Under the pieces are notes generated by a model, which had not been told where the DNA came from, did no database searches, and worked only from the letters and a program-made list of their open reading frames with translations. A stretch of DNA of 64,000 nt from Coniella vitis (Eukaryota > Ascomycota > Sordariomycetes > Diaporthales > Schizoparmaceae). The stretch spans positions 1,178,001-1,242,000 of the forward strand of contig WUJK01000006.1 of the NCBI GenBank assembly GCA_011317545.1. Reading direction: 5' to 3'. Each line of letters starts with the position of its first letter. Position 1 is the stretch's first letter. This document shows positions 45,640 to 56,103 of this stretch, one piece after another. Position numbers and translations under genes: made by a program.

Positions 45640-46537
45640 ATGGCCCAGGCAGCATCTAGATCCAACGGCGATGCACCGCCCAAGCAGGTCTTCTTCTTGT
45701 ATGTAGAGTTGCACGGCAGCATACCACATCCATATAATTAGTTCTAATGATGCATATAGTGATATAGACAATTGTCTATACCCCAGAAGCAAGTCTTCTC
45801 TCATGGATGAAACTCAACTCATGGGTGCTAACCGCTGATTAGGCACCAAGGTCCATGATCGCATGGCTGATTTGATAGATCAGTACTTTCAGAAGCACCT
45901 CAACCTTCCGATAGAGGAGGCGACACGACTTCATAATGAGTACTATCAAACATACGGTCTTGCTATCGAGGGCTTGGTTCGACACCACGAAATAGATCCG
46001 CTCGAATATAACTCCAAGGTCGACGACGCCCTTCCGTTGGATGGACTTATCAAGCCACGACCGGAGTTGAAAAAACTGCTTGAGGACATTGACACAAGCA
46101 AGGTCCGGTTATGGCTCTTCACCAATGCTTACATTAACCACGCAAAGCGGGTCGTACGCCTGCTTGGTGTGGAGGACAAGTTTGAAGGAGTTACATTCTG
46201 TGACTACTCCTCGGTGCCCTTTGTCTGCAAGCCACAGGAGGCATCATATGTGAAAGCCATGAGAGAAGCAGGTGTTGAGAAGTGGGAGGACTGCTTCTTC
46301 GTGGGTGAGTTTCTGCGAGCCTGCTTTCAGTATCCTATATGTCTCTCTTCCCTTCAATGTTGACCCAAAACAGATGACAGCTATATCAACTGTGTTAAGG
46401 CTCAGGAATTGGGCTGGACAACGGCACACCTCGTGGAAGATGATGTAACAAAGCCAAAGAAACAGGCCTCTCAATACCAGATCAACCATTTGGAGGACCT
46501 TAGGACTGTGTTTCCCCAGTTCTTTAAGAAGGCTTAG
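45640..46537 (+). CDS. Pyrimidine 5'-nucleotidase of the SDT1/PHM8 family (HAD)
   Basis: Four exons, 45640-45698, 45760-45788, 45843-46304 and 46374-46537, encode 237 residues. The second exon is only 29 bases. The spliced product reads VFFFDIDNCLYPRSTKVHDRM, which is the HAD motif I of this family (Asp21 nucleophile, Asp23). Motif II is WLFTNA, and motif IV is rebuilt by the last splice as FFVDDSYINC. Yeast Sdt1 and Phm8 dephosphorylate pyrimidine or general nucleoside monophosphates in the cytosol. Intron 2 (54 bp) only makes sense with a GC donor (A|GCAAGT..TTAG); no GT donor restores the STKVHD motif. The length matches the family. Phm8-type lysophosphatidate phosphatase activity is an alternative within the same family. 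Confidence 0.88.
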
Positions 46538-46897
46538 AGTACAGAGTGGATGGATTATCATGATTACTCATTTGCCGGAATATGAAGATCCACATACAAT
46601 GCGAATCACGGGCTTAGAAATTATATAGTAGAGCTTCAATCACCTTTTCAAATATTTTGAATAGAACAGAGGCAGCCACCTACTGCAACCCCATTGAAAC
46701 ACTGAATGGTTTATGATGAGCATAATAAAATCAAATCGAAGGAAATCGCAGCCAGAGCGTGTCATGAGTACACCAATCTTTGGCAGGGTATTAGAGGCAA
46801 TCAAAACGGAAGACTGTAAATCAAGACCCAGAACGCCAGTGCAATAGTCCCTTCTCTTTAGGCATCAAATCAAAAGCGCTTCAAAAAGGCACAAACT
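46538..46897. other. Convergent 3' spacer
   Basis: 360 bp between the stops of the SDT1-type and MED21 genes. It is AT-rich and holds an AATAAA at 46724-46729. No gene was seen. Confidence 0.5.
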
Positions 46898-47372
46898 TCA
46901 TGGTCGCGTTGCGCCACGGACAACGTGATCCAGCCTTTCCTTTACGATCTTCATTTCGCGGATGGCTTCCTGACGTTGTGATTCCGCAACTCGCAGTTCC
47001 TCCTCTAGCTCTCGGATATATCGTTCCTGGTCCTGAGCATTGTTCTCGAGGCCGGGGAGGGTTGATATTATTAGCTCGATTTGCTGGACTTTGGTGATCA
47101 GATCGCGCGCAAGCTCGAGCTGTCCTGCTTTAAACTCCTCATCAGGCAGCGGATCGACTTCTTTTCCGTCCATCTCAGCCTTAACATCTTGAATCTTATC
47201 ATTGGGGCCGAGGAGTGCGCGGTTGTGGTGTCGGTGGAGGAAGTGAATGCAGGCGACAAACTGCTTGGCGAGCTGCAAAAACGGTCAGTTGGGATTTGTG
47301 GTTTGTAAGGCTGCCTAAGAGGCTGCTCACCTGGTCGACCGCATCTTGGAGCTGGGTTAACCGATCGCTCAT
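46898..47372 (-). CDS. MED21: Mediator complex subunit 21 (Med21/Srb7)
   Basis: Two minus-strand exons, 47372-47331 and 47272-46898, with a 58-bp GTGAGC..GCAG intron, encode 138 residues. The spliced start MSDRLTQLQDAVDQLAKQF is diagnostic for Med21, which pairs with Med7 in the middle module of Mediator and supports RNA polymerase II transcription in the nucleus. The second half is a long coiled coil (LITKVQQIELIISTLPGLE, then RYIRELEEELRVAESQRQEAIREM), as in known Med21 structures. The length agrees with fungal Med21 (about 130-170). Exon 1 carries just 14 codons, easily missed by automatic annotation. The gene is divergent from RRG7. Confidence 0.9.
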
Positions 47373-47747
47373 GTCGTCTTGACGTGGGACTAAGGACGAG
47401 ATATAGTAGGCACAGCTGATATTGGGTGGTGACAGGCAAAATGATTCAATCGAGGTACTGGGCTGGTGTTCAGCGGTAAATAGCAAAGGCTGCAACGCGC
47501 TCTACCCCAGTCCTGCCCACTCTGCCACTGTCCTGGGGGCCTGGGGCCCAAGCTCCTTGCCGCCTGCAGCGATCTGCAGTGGAGCTAAATAGCAACAGTG
47601 GAAAGTACCTCGACGTTGATCGCAGGGATCTTCCGATTTTGAGTATTTCTCGCGGCAGTTGCACGCATGCTTGTCCTCCAATACTACAAAACTCCAAAAC
47701 TTCATTCATTTTGAACTTTGCATCTTGTGTTCGAGCATGACGCTGTC
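47373..47747. other. Compact divergent promoter MED21/RRG7
   Basis: 375 bp separate the start codons of MED21 (minus) and RRG7 (plus), so both promoters share this stretch. No motif was recognised. Confidence 0.5.
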
Positions 47748-48476
47748 ATGCGACCACTCCTTTTTCATGGCTTGAACGCTTCTCAGCGCTTGCCGTTAGT
47801 GGCAAAGAGAGCATCTACTAGCGACCTTTCTCACATACCATGGACAAACACGAGGCCGAACTCCTCAGCAGCCACGTTGATATATCCTGAGCCGCCAACG
47901 TCCAACCATCACGACTTGACGTCCTTCTTGGAGTATGCCGAAAGATCGGGACTCGACCCCAAGTCTACATTGTACGTCGGCACCCACTATGAGTACACAG
48001 TGGCGCGCGTTCTCTCCAGATACGGCTTTTACTTGCAGAGAATAGGTGGGCAATCAGATTATGGCACTGACCTGCTGGGCACATGGACCGTGCCATCTTC
48101 AAAAGAGCCACTCAAGGTATTGGTCCAGTGCAAAGCCATTTCCAGAAAATCAGCCCCCAATTTGATACGCGAAATGGAAGGCGCGTTTGCTGGAGCACCT
48201 GTTGGGTGGAGGGGCAATGGTGTCTTGGGCATCTTTGTCACGGAGAAGCCGTCTACCAAGGGCGTGAGAGATTCACTTGGTAGGAGCCGATTGCCCATGG
48301 CATTCATGTCCTGCACGAGAGAAGGACGGGTGCAACAGCTCTTGTGGAATCAGAGAGCCGAGGAGGAAGGGCTAGAGGGCTTGGGTGTCGGCACTCGATA
48401 CGATGGGGAGGATGGAGAGCAACAGCTGCTACTGAAGTGGAAAAGCAGGCCTGTGGCGTTGAAAAAAGCACGTTAG
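47748..48476 (+). CDS. RRG7: RRG7-like mitochondrial protein, PD-(D/E)XK fold
   Basis: This intronless gene encodes 242 residues. It resembles Required for Respiratory Growth 7, a mitochondrial protein whose loss in yeast affects respiration and mtDNA maintenance. The first 25 residues are Arg/Lys/Ser-rich without acids, consistent with a mitochondrial presequence. The core shows a restriction-endonuclease-like active-site pattern: Glu82 in GTHYEYTVARVL, Asp108 in SDYGTDLLG, and Gln127-x-Lys129 in VLVQCKA. This spacing fits Mrr-like PD-(D/E)XK enzymes with QxK. The frame is open 10 codons upstream but only from a non-ATG, so ATG 47748 is chosen. Nuclease activity is inferred from the residues; no experimental nuclease activity for the family is known to me. 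Confidence 0.85.
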   Translation: MRPLLFHGLNASQRLPLVAKRASTSDLSHIPWTNTRPNSSAATLIYPEPPTSNHHDLTSFLEYAERSGLDPKSTLYVGTHYEYTVARVLSRYGFYLQRIGGQSDYGTDLLGTWTVPSSKEPLKVLVQCKAISRKSAPNLIREMEGAFAGAPVGWRGNGVLGIFVTEKPSTKGVRDSLGRSRLPMAFMSCTREGRVQQLLWNQRAEEEGLEGLGVGTRYDGEDGEQQLLLKWKSRPVALKKAR

Positions 48477-48834
48477 TCAAAAGCTCTACAATGAGCGGAA
48501 GCTGAGATCAGCAACCACCGTGAACATGGTACGGTTACAACAAGCGACTGCATGAATGTATTGAATGAAAAGCTAAATCTTGTTGAACCCAGAAATCTCT
48601 GCAGTTCATATCTGCCTTAGCGTCGTTGCGATGTCCAAAAATTGCACCAAAAGCAATGCTGTCGTATCAGCAAAGCGTGTTGCTCCTGACAGACAAAAGT
48701 TGACAAGACGCTTGCCACGACGAGGCGACATATACAGGATGCAAGTCAGAGAATGTAAGGCACCCGCAATGTCAGCACTTGCGCGACATGTCCAGTAAGA
48801 AAACGGGAGGAAGGGACCATGATACGCTGGATCC
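48477..48834. other. Convergent 3' spacer
   Basis: 358 bp between the RRG7 stop and the stop of the next minus-strand gene. No gene or repeat was seen. Confidence 0.5.
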
Positions 48835-49365
48835 TCAGTCATCCCATATTGCCGCCCTAGCCTTGGCAGCATCCTCTTCCTTCTGTTTCTCAGCAGCCTT
48901 CTGTTCCTCTCTTCGCTTGCGTTCCTTCTCTTGGATTGCTTTCTGATACGCTCTTTGCTCCTCCGTCATCTTGGGCGCTCTCAGGCCCAGGGCTCCTGCA
49001 ATCATCCTCCTTGCAACAGCGTCAGTCTTTTCTGGCCGCGCTGCCGAGATGCCAGGCACATCCAGTGTGGTTCGGTGGACTCCTGGCACTTGGGATGGCG
49101 AAGAAATATTGTCATAAGCAGCAGGCGATATAGGTGTGGGCGGCGGCGCTGCCGTACCCAGAGAATGGCCTTGTGAGACTCGTGCCGGCCATTTTGTCTG
49201 TGTCTCCGTGTCTGAACCCGACGAGACGTCTTCGTCTTCCCACGAGTCGGCTAATTGGGGCTTCTTTGACTTCGCCTTGGCCGCCGTAGCTTTGGTGCTT
49301 GGTGTAGTAAGAGAAAGCTTGGACACTTCCGAGGAAATATCCCCAGACGCTGGTGTGGAAGACAT
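48835..49365 (-). CDS. Small coiled-coil protein ending in IWDD, unknown function
   Basis: An intronless frame of 176 residues starting at ATG 49365. The N-terminal half is Ser/Thr/Pro-rich with an acidic SWEDEDVSSGSDTE patch. The C-terminal 65 residues form a highly charged helix beginning RRMIAGALGLRAPKMTEEQ and continuing with Lys/Arg/Glu-rich repeats to the end AARAAIWDD-like terminus (KARAAIWDD). I have an impression of similar small proteins in other ascomycetes but cannot name a family. Support for coding comes from the steady amino-acid bias, the folded-looking C-terminal block and its position between conserved genes. No targeting signal or membrane helix is visible. Confidence 0.65.
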   Translation of the reverse strand: MSSTPASGDISSEVSKLSLTTPSTKATAAKAKSKKPQLADSWEDEDVSSGSDTETQTKWPARVSQGHSLGTAAPPPTPISPAAYDNISSPSQVPGVHRTTLDVPGISAARPEKTDAVARRMIAGALGLRAPKMTEEQRAYQKAIQEKERKRREEQKAAEKQKEEDAAKARAAIWDD

Positions 49366-50244
49366 TGCAGTTCAGTCTCAGCTCAGTGCTGAGCCGGTGT
49401 GTCTTTATGTTGGTTGTATCCAGGGATGCGAGAAAGTTGAGCAAAGACGAGGGATTGGGAAAGCTAAATCAACGGCGGTCACAGGGTTGGAGAAATTTCA
49501 AAAACGCAACCGAGTGCGTCGCTGAGGGGTATATATAAGCCTGTAGGAAGTGAAAGCGGCGTGATGGAAGGCTTATATTTAGGACGCCAAAAGTATATAT
49601 TTGCCAACAAGAAGACGCAGTAATAGTATTGAATGTCAAGGAGGAATAGTATGCCAGATGTAAAGTAAAGTATATTCTGGGCCTCAACAGGAGGGGTTTG
49701 ATGTGTCGCTGGGTCAGCGGTCACTTTGTCCCTGCAGTCATACGGAGCGAGTGCGCAAGCTATTTCAAGGCTGCTGCTACAGTGGGGTCGGTTCCTGCGC
49801 TACTACTTGAGTACTACGTATTATTCTTTACCCCGGGTTTGCAGCTGGCTCAATCGCTCATAGTACCCCCTCACACGCTTGTGTGTCAGGGGCAGGCAAA
49901 AGAAGAACACTGCAGTTGCCGACGGCAGCGCCCGGGAGTGACGCTGTTATTACCTTTTGTACATACCTAGGTATCTGCATATGAGCCGATATAGATGAAT
50001 GACGGCAGCGAGTAAATCTGCACAGCTCGCTCCGCTTGTAGCTTTTGTCATCAACACTGGAGCCTCAACAACGATTGCCACCGTTGTCGGCGCAACACGT
50101 TTTCCTTTCTGCCTTCGTCGTCCTTCGCCTCGTGAGACTCCCCGGTCGCCCCGTGACTTCCGGTCTATCTCACACCTTCGATAATCTCACTCATTCACAT
50201 CTTTTGGCTTCTTCCGCAAGCTTCAGGATCTCGCCTATATCACC
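49366..50244. other. Divergent promoter region before PIM1
   Basis: About 880 bp between the small coiled-coil gene (minus) and PIM1 (plus). It is AT-rich near 49550-49690. The rest is unremarkable and no heat-shock element was clearly recognised. Confidence 0.5.
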
Positions 50245-53200
50245 ATGCTGCTCCGGCAGCGTGTCTCGAGACCCTTTTCGCCCGGGCAGCTCGCCCGGGG
50301 TGCAGACCAACTGTACACCACCTCTACGCCATTTCTCATCAGACATGCACCAAGCCGACCAAGACGGCTTCGCGTGCTGTCGCGCACAACCTCGCAGGCG
50401 GTGACACAGGCTGGTTTCTCGACGTCCGCCACCCACGCCGACAAGAAGAAAAAGGGCTTCTTCGACAGTACGATTGAGCCATTATCAGAAGAGGAGGCCA
50501 AAGCAAACCTCGAGAAGCAGGGAATATCTCAAGAGAAGGATATCAGCGAGGCCAAATCCTCCATTGCAGGCTCGCGGTCAGGCGGTGACGGCAAGGCGGA
50601 CTCCTCAGATGCAAGGGGTAGTGGCGCCTCTGGCGCTGCTGGCTCTGGAGCCGGTAGCGACGGGTCTGGAGATGGTGGCCGCAGGGGGAAGAGAGCCGAA
50701 CGTGCCCTACAAAAGCCTATCATACCAGAAGTCTACCCTCAGGTGCTAGCGATTCCCATCACTAAACGACCACTGTTCCCTGGATTTTACAAGGCTATCA
50801 CAATCAAAGACCCAGACGTCGCAGCTGCTGTGACAGAGTGTATCAAGAGAGGCCAGCCATACGTCGGAGCCTTCCTGTTCAAGGACGAGAATGCCGATGA
50901 AGACGTCATTCGCAGCGCAGATGACGTGTACGAGACTGGTGTTTTCGCTCAGGTCACGAGTGCTTTTCCTGTACACGGCGAACAGAACACTTTGACGGCC
51001 ATTCTCTATCCCCATCGGCGCATCAAGATATCTCAACTCATTCCTCCCAACCCCGCGAACAGCAACAAGACCGATGCCGAAGTACCAGCACCGGAACCGA
51101 TCCCATCGAAACAGACAGAGGAAGATGCGTCTAGCAAGAAGGGCGATGTTGTTGCAAGCTTTGAAGAAAGCGCCGTGGCAAACAAGGCCGACGCGACCGC
51201 CGATAAATACGAACCCACCTCATTCCTGCGAAAGTACCCTGTCACCCTTGTCAATGTCGACAACTTGACAGAAGAGCCGCACGATCCCAAAAGCCCTGTG
51301 ATTCGTGCTGTGACCAATGAGATTGTGAATGTCTTCAAGGAGGTTGCGCAGATGAATAGTCTGTTCCGCGATCAGATATCTACGTTTTCTATGAGCCAAT
51401 CGACGGGTAATGTTACTTCTGAACCTGCAAAGCTTGCTGATTTCGCTGCCGCCGTCAGCGCTGGTGACTCCGCGGAGCTCCAAGAGGTTCTCTCTAGTCT
51501 CAATGTCGAGGACAGGATGCAAAAGGCTTTGATAGTCTTGAAGAAAGAGCTCATGAACGCCCAACTGCAGTCGAAGATTACCAAGGATGTGGAGAGCAAA
51601 ATTACAAAGAGGCAAAGGGAATATTGGCTCATGGAACAGATGAAGGGCATCCGTCGGGAGCTTGGCATCGAGTCTGATGGCAAGGACAAACTAGTTGAGA
51701 AGTTCAAGGAAAAGGCCAGCAAGTTAGCAATGCCTGAAGCCGTACGCAAGGTCTTTGATGACGAGATCAACAAGCTGGCACACCTTGAACCGGCGGCATC
51801 CGAGTTTAACGTCACAAGGAACTACCTGGATTGGCTTACACAAATACCATGGGGTCAGCGAAGCGCAGAGAACTTTGGCATTCAGAACGCGGTCAAGGTT
51901 CTGGATGAGGACCACTACGGGTTAAAGGATGTCAAGGATCGGATCTTGGAGTTTATCGCCGTTGGAAAGCTCCGTGGAACAGTCGAGGGCAAGATTCTGT
52001 GCTTTGTCGGTCCACCAGGTGTGGGCAAGACAAGTATTGGCAAGTCTATCGCCCGCGCGCTCAATCGGCAATATTACAGATTCAGCGTAGGTGGTCTTAC
52101 GGACGTGGCCGAAATCAAGGGACACCGGCGAACATATGTTGGTGCTTTGCCGGGTCGTGTCATTCAAGCACTCAAAAAGTGTCAGACCGAGAACCCACTC
52201 ATCTTGATCGATGAAATTGACAAGATTGGCCGTGGTTACCAAGGAGACCCATCTTCAGCTCTTCTTGAGCTTCTCGACCCAGAGCAGAACGGCTCATTCC
52301 TGGACCACTACATGGATGTACCGGTCGATCTCTCCAAGGTGCTGTTTGTCTGCACAGCGAATATGACAGACACAATTCCACGGCCACTGCTGGACAGAAT
52401 GGAGGTCATCAGGTTGTCTGGCTATGTCTCGGATGAGAAGATGGCTATTGCAGAGAAGTACCTGTCTCCTGCTGCGAAGGAGCTTGCCGGGCTCAAGGAT
52501 GCTGATGTCAAACTATCCGACGATGCTATTGAGGAGCTCATCAAGTCATACTGCCGGGAGTCGGGCGTCCGAAACCTTAAGAAACAAATCGAAAAGGTGT
52601 ACAGGAAATCTGCCCTGAAGATTGTTCAAGAGTTGGGCGAGGACGCACTGCCAGAAGAGAAAGCCCTTACCGAGGAAGGAAAAGCGGCCCTCGAGGAGTC
52701 AGAAAAGGAGAAGAGCGACGAGCCCAAGAATGCTAGCGCAACGACAGCGTCTGAGCAAGAGACGACAGAGAAGCCTCGCGTAGCGATCAAGGTTCCCGAC
52801 TCCGTTCACGTCCAAATTAGCAAGGACAACCTCAAGGATTACGTCGGTCCACCCATCTTCACATCCGACAGACTCTACGATGTGACGCCATCTGGTGTGA
52901 CAATGGGCCTGGCCTGGACACAAATGGGCGGTGCGGCCATGTACGTCGAGTCGATCCTGCAGTCCACGTTGAAGCCCAGCAGCACAGGGCGCTTGGAGAT
53001 CACAGGTAATCTCAAGACGGTCATGAAGGAGTCATCTACGCTAGCTTACTCGTTCGCCAAGAGCTTGTTGGCCAACAAGTTCCCGAACAACCGGTTCTTC
53101 GATCATGCAAAGATCCACGTGCACGTGCCAGAAGGCGCCGTGCAAAAAGATGGTCCGTCGGCAGGAGTCACGATGGCGACTTCATTACTATCACTTGCTT

Positions 53201-53634
53201 TTGATACCCCAGTGGATCCTACGGTCGCCATGACTGGCGAGTTGACGCTTACAGGCAAGGTGTTGAGAATAGGAGGTCTGAGAGAAAAGACAGTTGCCGC
53301 ACGGCGTGCGGGTTGCAAGACAGTCATTTTCCCCCAGGACAACATGTCCGACTGGCTTGAGCTGCCTGAGGTATGTCATTTACAGTATTCGATTTCAACT
53401 GCTCTCTTGGAGATTCAAAATAACATACTGACTGTAATACAGAACATCAAGGAAGGAATTGAAGGCCGTCCCGCAAGCTGGTACAGTGAGATATTCGACA
53501 TCATCTTCCCCAACCTAGACCAAGAAAAGGCAAACACGGACAGGGCGTCCCTCTACAAGGGCCCGGATGAGAAGAAGGAGCCTGAAAGAAGAGAAAGCAG
53601 CAGCGACAAGAGCGATGAGGAAGAAGACGACTAG
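50245..53634 (+). CDS. PIM1: Mitochondrial Lon protease (PIM1)
   Basis: Two exons, 50245-53370 and 53443-53634, encode 1105 residues. The gene product is the ATP-dependent Lon protease of the mitochondrial matrix, which degrades oxidised and misfolded proteins and binds mtDNA. An Arg-rich presequence (about 1-60) and a Gly/Ser-rich linker precede the Lon N-domain (about 165 onward, LAIPITKRPLFPGFYKAI). The AAA+ module has Walker A GPPGVGKT (589-596) and Walker B LILIDEIDK (Asp656). The protease domain carries the Ser-Lys dyad: Ser972 in KDGPSAG and Lys1005 in TGKVLRIGG. The 72-bp intron (GTATGT..TACAG) has no stop in frame, so the gene also reads as one open frame of 1129 codons. Removing it restores the family sequence ELPENIKEGIEG. 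The tail is highly charged. Confidence 0.95.
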   Translation: MLLRQRVSRPFSPGQLARGADQLYTTSTPFLIRHAPSRPRRLRVLSRTTSQAVTQAGFSTSATHADKKKKGFFDSTIEPLSEEEAKANLEKQGISQEKDISEAKSSIAGSRSGGDGKADSSDARGSGASGAAGSGAGSDGSGDGGRRGKRAERALQKPIIPEVYPQVLAIPITKRPLFPGFYKAITIKDPDVAAAVTECIKRGQPYVGAFLFKDENADEDVIRSADDVYETGVFAQVTSAFPVHGEQNTLTAILYPHRRIKISQLIPPNPANSNKTDAEVPAPEPIPSKQTEEDASSKKGDVVASFEESAVANKADATADKYEPTSFLRKYPVTLVNVDNLTEEPHDPKSPVIRAVTNEIVNVFKEVAQMNSLFRDQISTFSMSQSTGNVTSEPAKLADFAAAVSAGDSAELQEVLSSLNVEDRMQKALIVLKKELMNAQLQSKITKDVESKITKRQREYWLMEQMKGIRRELGIESDGKDKLVEKFKEKASKLAMPEAVRKVFDDEINKLAHLEPAASEFNVTRNYLDWLTQIPWGQRSAENFGIQNAVKVLDEDHYGLKDVKDRILEFIAVGKLRGTVEGKILCFVGPPGVGKTSIGKSIARALNRQYYRFSVGGLTDVAEIKGHRRTYVGALPGRVIQALKKCQTENPLILIDEIDKIGRGYQGDPSSALLELLDPEQNGSFLDHYMDVPVDLSKVLFVCTANMTDTIPRPLLDRMEVIRLSGYVSDEKMAIAEKYLSPAAKELAGLKDADVKLSDDAIEELIKSYCRESGVRNLKKQIEKVYRKSALKIVQELGEDALPEEKALTEEGKAALEESEKEKSDEPKNASATTASEQETTEKPRVAIKVPDSVHVQISKDNLKDYVGPPIFTSDRLYDVTPSGVTMGLAWTQMGGAAMYVESILQSTLKPSSTGRLEITGNLKTVMKESSTLAYSFAKSLLANKFPNNRFFDHAKIHVHVPEGAVQKDGPSAGVTMATSLLSLAFDTPVDPTVAMTGELTLTGKVLRIGGLREKTVAARRAGCKTVIFPQDNMSDWLELPEVCHLQYSISTALLEIQNNILTVIQNIKEGIEGRPASWYSEIFDIIFPNLDQEKANTDRASLYKGPDEKKEPERRESSSDKSDEEEDD

Positions 53635-55029
53635 TTGCATCATTGCTCGTCTCGGCAGTCGCAGTCCAAGAGATTCCAAGGTCTACAGTGCCCCGAATGT
53701 AGCTGATTGCGCTTCTGAAACTATATATCCACGTACAGGACGCGAATAATGCCAGGGTTCCTCACCCTTCCCCTCCCATCCGTCTTCATGGATGGCAGGA
53801 TAGGCTCGTCAATCACTCAATGCTGCGGGTGCTCGGCGGCTGTTGAAGGTGCAAGGGACCATTCTGGATGACGCTGAAGAAGATCCAACTCATCTCTACA
53901 TAAACGCAAGATTTAGAACGGAGCTGTATATCACAGTAGGGCTGATGTATTTGGGTGCTGTCGCGCCTCAGGTCAAGAGGGAACGGAAGGGAGTTGTTGA
54001 TCTTAGTGGGATCCACTGGCTTTCTACTAGGCTTTCCATACTCTGCAAAGATTGAATCCAGAAGAGAAAAGAATTCCAAAAAAAAAAGTCAACACCAACA
54101 CTGTTCACCTTCGAATTCTCTGTTACGTAGTTGAATTATCTATCCCATCTAAGTCAATCTCTCTAGCTTCTTTTTCGTTACGCCCCAAGTCTTTTGGAGC
54201 CCGATGCCGCATGCTGCACTCAGCTTCGGGTATCTGTGCCTCTCGAAACGACTGGTTCAAGATGCTTCTGGACGTTGCGCCTCATCGCAGGATGCAAAGA
54301 GTCCTGTTGTGTACACATGCAGTACGCCTGCATATATATGTATATACATATATGTACTTGACAAACCCCTCTAATTCCATAGTTCCATAAGTTAGATGTG
54401 TGGCCAAGACAAATGTGCGCAGAAATATGTCGGCACTTCTTGATTGGCATTGTGTTCGCAGCAAACGTGGGTCGCACAGCCTGATAAAGAGACAGACAGG
54501 CGTTTTCGCGGAAAGAAAAGGCGAGGAAAGAGTACCGTTGTGTCCCCGGGTTTGTCTCACAAATGTACCATGGTAAGTATGCGCATAGATCATATTCACC
54601 CAAATTTTTAGTTGAGCACAATATGCATACGACCTCATGTAAGCGCCTAGTGAGAATAGACGTACTTGCTGGGGGTGTGGAGGAGGGCTTGAAAAATGGA
54701 TGGCAAGTTTAAGTAGGTACGCGATGCGCTAAAGTAGGGGTGCCTAACCTCTGTGCGACGTGTCCTCCCCAACTCCCAATGTGTGTGATGTGGACAACCG
54801 GAAAGGGAAAAGAAAGGAGAGGTGGGATGGGTGGATAAGGAAAGGTTGATCAATGAGCCGCAAGGGCCCCTCGGGGCAGGGCGACCCAAGAGGGTTCGGA
54901 TGCGCGGTTCGTGTGCTCGTGCTGCTCGCAACGGCAACTTGTTACAAGCGTGCTCTCACATGGCCAGTTTATAGGTGGGTGGGACCGAATTATGATGGAA
55001 AGGTGGCTTGCTTTTCGGGTTCTGCTACG

Positions 55030-56103
55030 TACTATGTAAATGTTCACAGCATACGTAGTATGTATTGGGTGAGGGGGGTGGTCTAGACTTCTCCATGGGG
55101 CGAGGAACCGCTGATCTTACGCCAAGCATCTTCCTTCCCTCAGTCTTGGCACATAGGATGTCTACGTAAAGAAGTAGTATGAGCCGGATCACTGGCAAGG
55201 CTAGCCGACCATGAAAAAGCACAAGAGTGAATGACGGGGACAATGACCAAACCAAACGGTGCTGACAGGCCATCCTTGGACGGGTAGAAGAGGTGACGGC
55301 GGAAGGTAGCGTTGCCGTGCTGAGCCGCCCGTTTCAAGAAGCATGGAATGCCTGTCCAAATGCGACAATGGCTGGTGATTAGCGATGGCGGTTTGGGTTT
55401 GATGGCAGGATGGCTTTTCTTTCTTTCTTTTTTTCTCCCTATTTTCGACGTGCGGCCCAGTATCTCTCTTTGGGATGATAGGATCCCTTCTGAATGACCT
55501 GTGAACCAATGGTTGCCGGTCAGCCCCGTCTCATTGCGTAGAAAAATGACCAACTTTTGCATTGATGCCCAAATGTCAAGGTGTTGCAGCAAGTCTGTCA
55601 GCATGATGGTGGCTTGGTTGCTTGTCTGTGTGTTTGGAATCAGCACTCAGCACACCCTACCGAGCACCAGAGCTGGGCCGCTGATGAGGCTGTCGGCCAT
55701 CGATTCGGTCTTGTTGTTGTTCTTGTTGTCCTTGCTGCTATCAGTGTTGTTATTGCTGCTGTTGTTCTCTGCTTATCGCAACGACTGATTGCCCGAGACG
55801 AGGCTGAGGGTGCTCCGCAGGGTTTATAAGTGGGGTCAGGCTTTTTGACCGAGTACAAACTACTACTATGTATGTATGTAGACCCAGCATGAACTCGTTT
55901 GAGCTGACGTCAAGCACTTTTGCGGCCAACGGACAAGGCCTTCAAGCACGTGAAACAGCCAGCCCTGGTCTTTACCAGCCATTTCTTCATGACCTGCAAG
56001 AGAAGCCTAACATTGCTGTAATCTGGTACTCCCAAGGTACTGTGCTGTGTTGATGTGAGCTTTAGAGAGGCGGCGGCAGGATGCTGAAAACAACTACTAT
56101 GTA
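55030..56103 (-). repeat. Three TACATAGTA-motif copies
   Basis: TACTATGTA occurs at 55030-55038, 55864-55872 and 56095-56103. A one-base relative lies near 56202. All are in the gene-free region between PIM1 and the kinase-like gene. Confidence 0.6.

Noticed and set aside
50245..53634. PIM1 as a single 1129-codon exon
   Set aside because: The stretch 53371-53442 has good GTATGT and TACAG ends and interrupts a conserved Lon sequence, so an intron is more likely.
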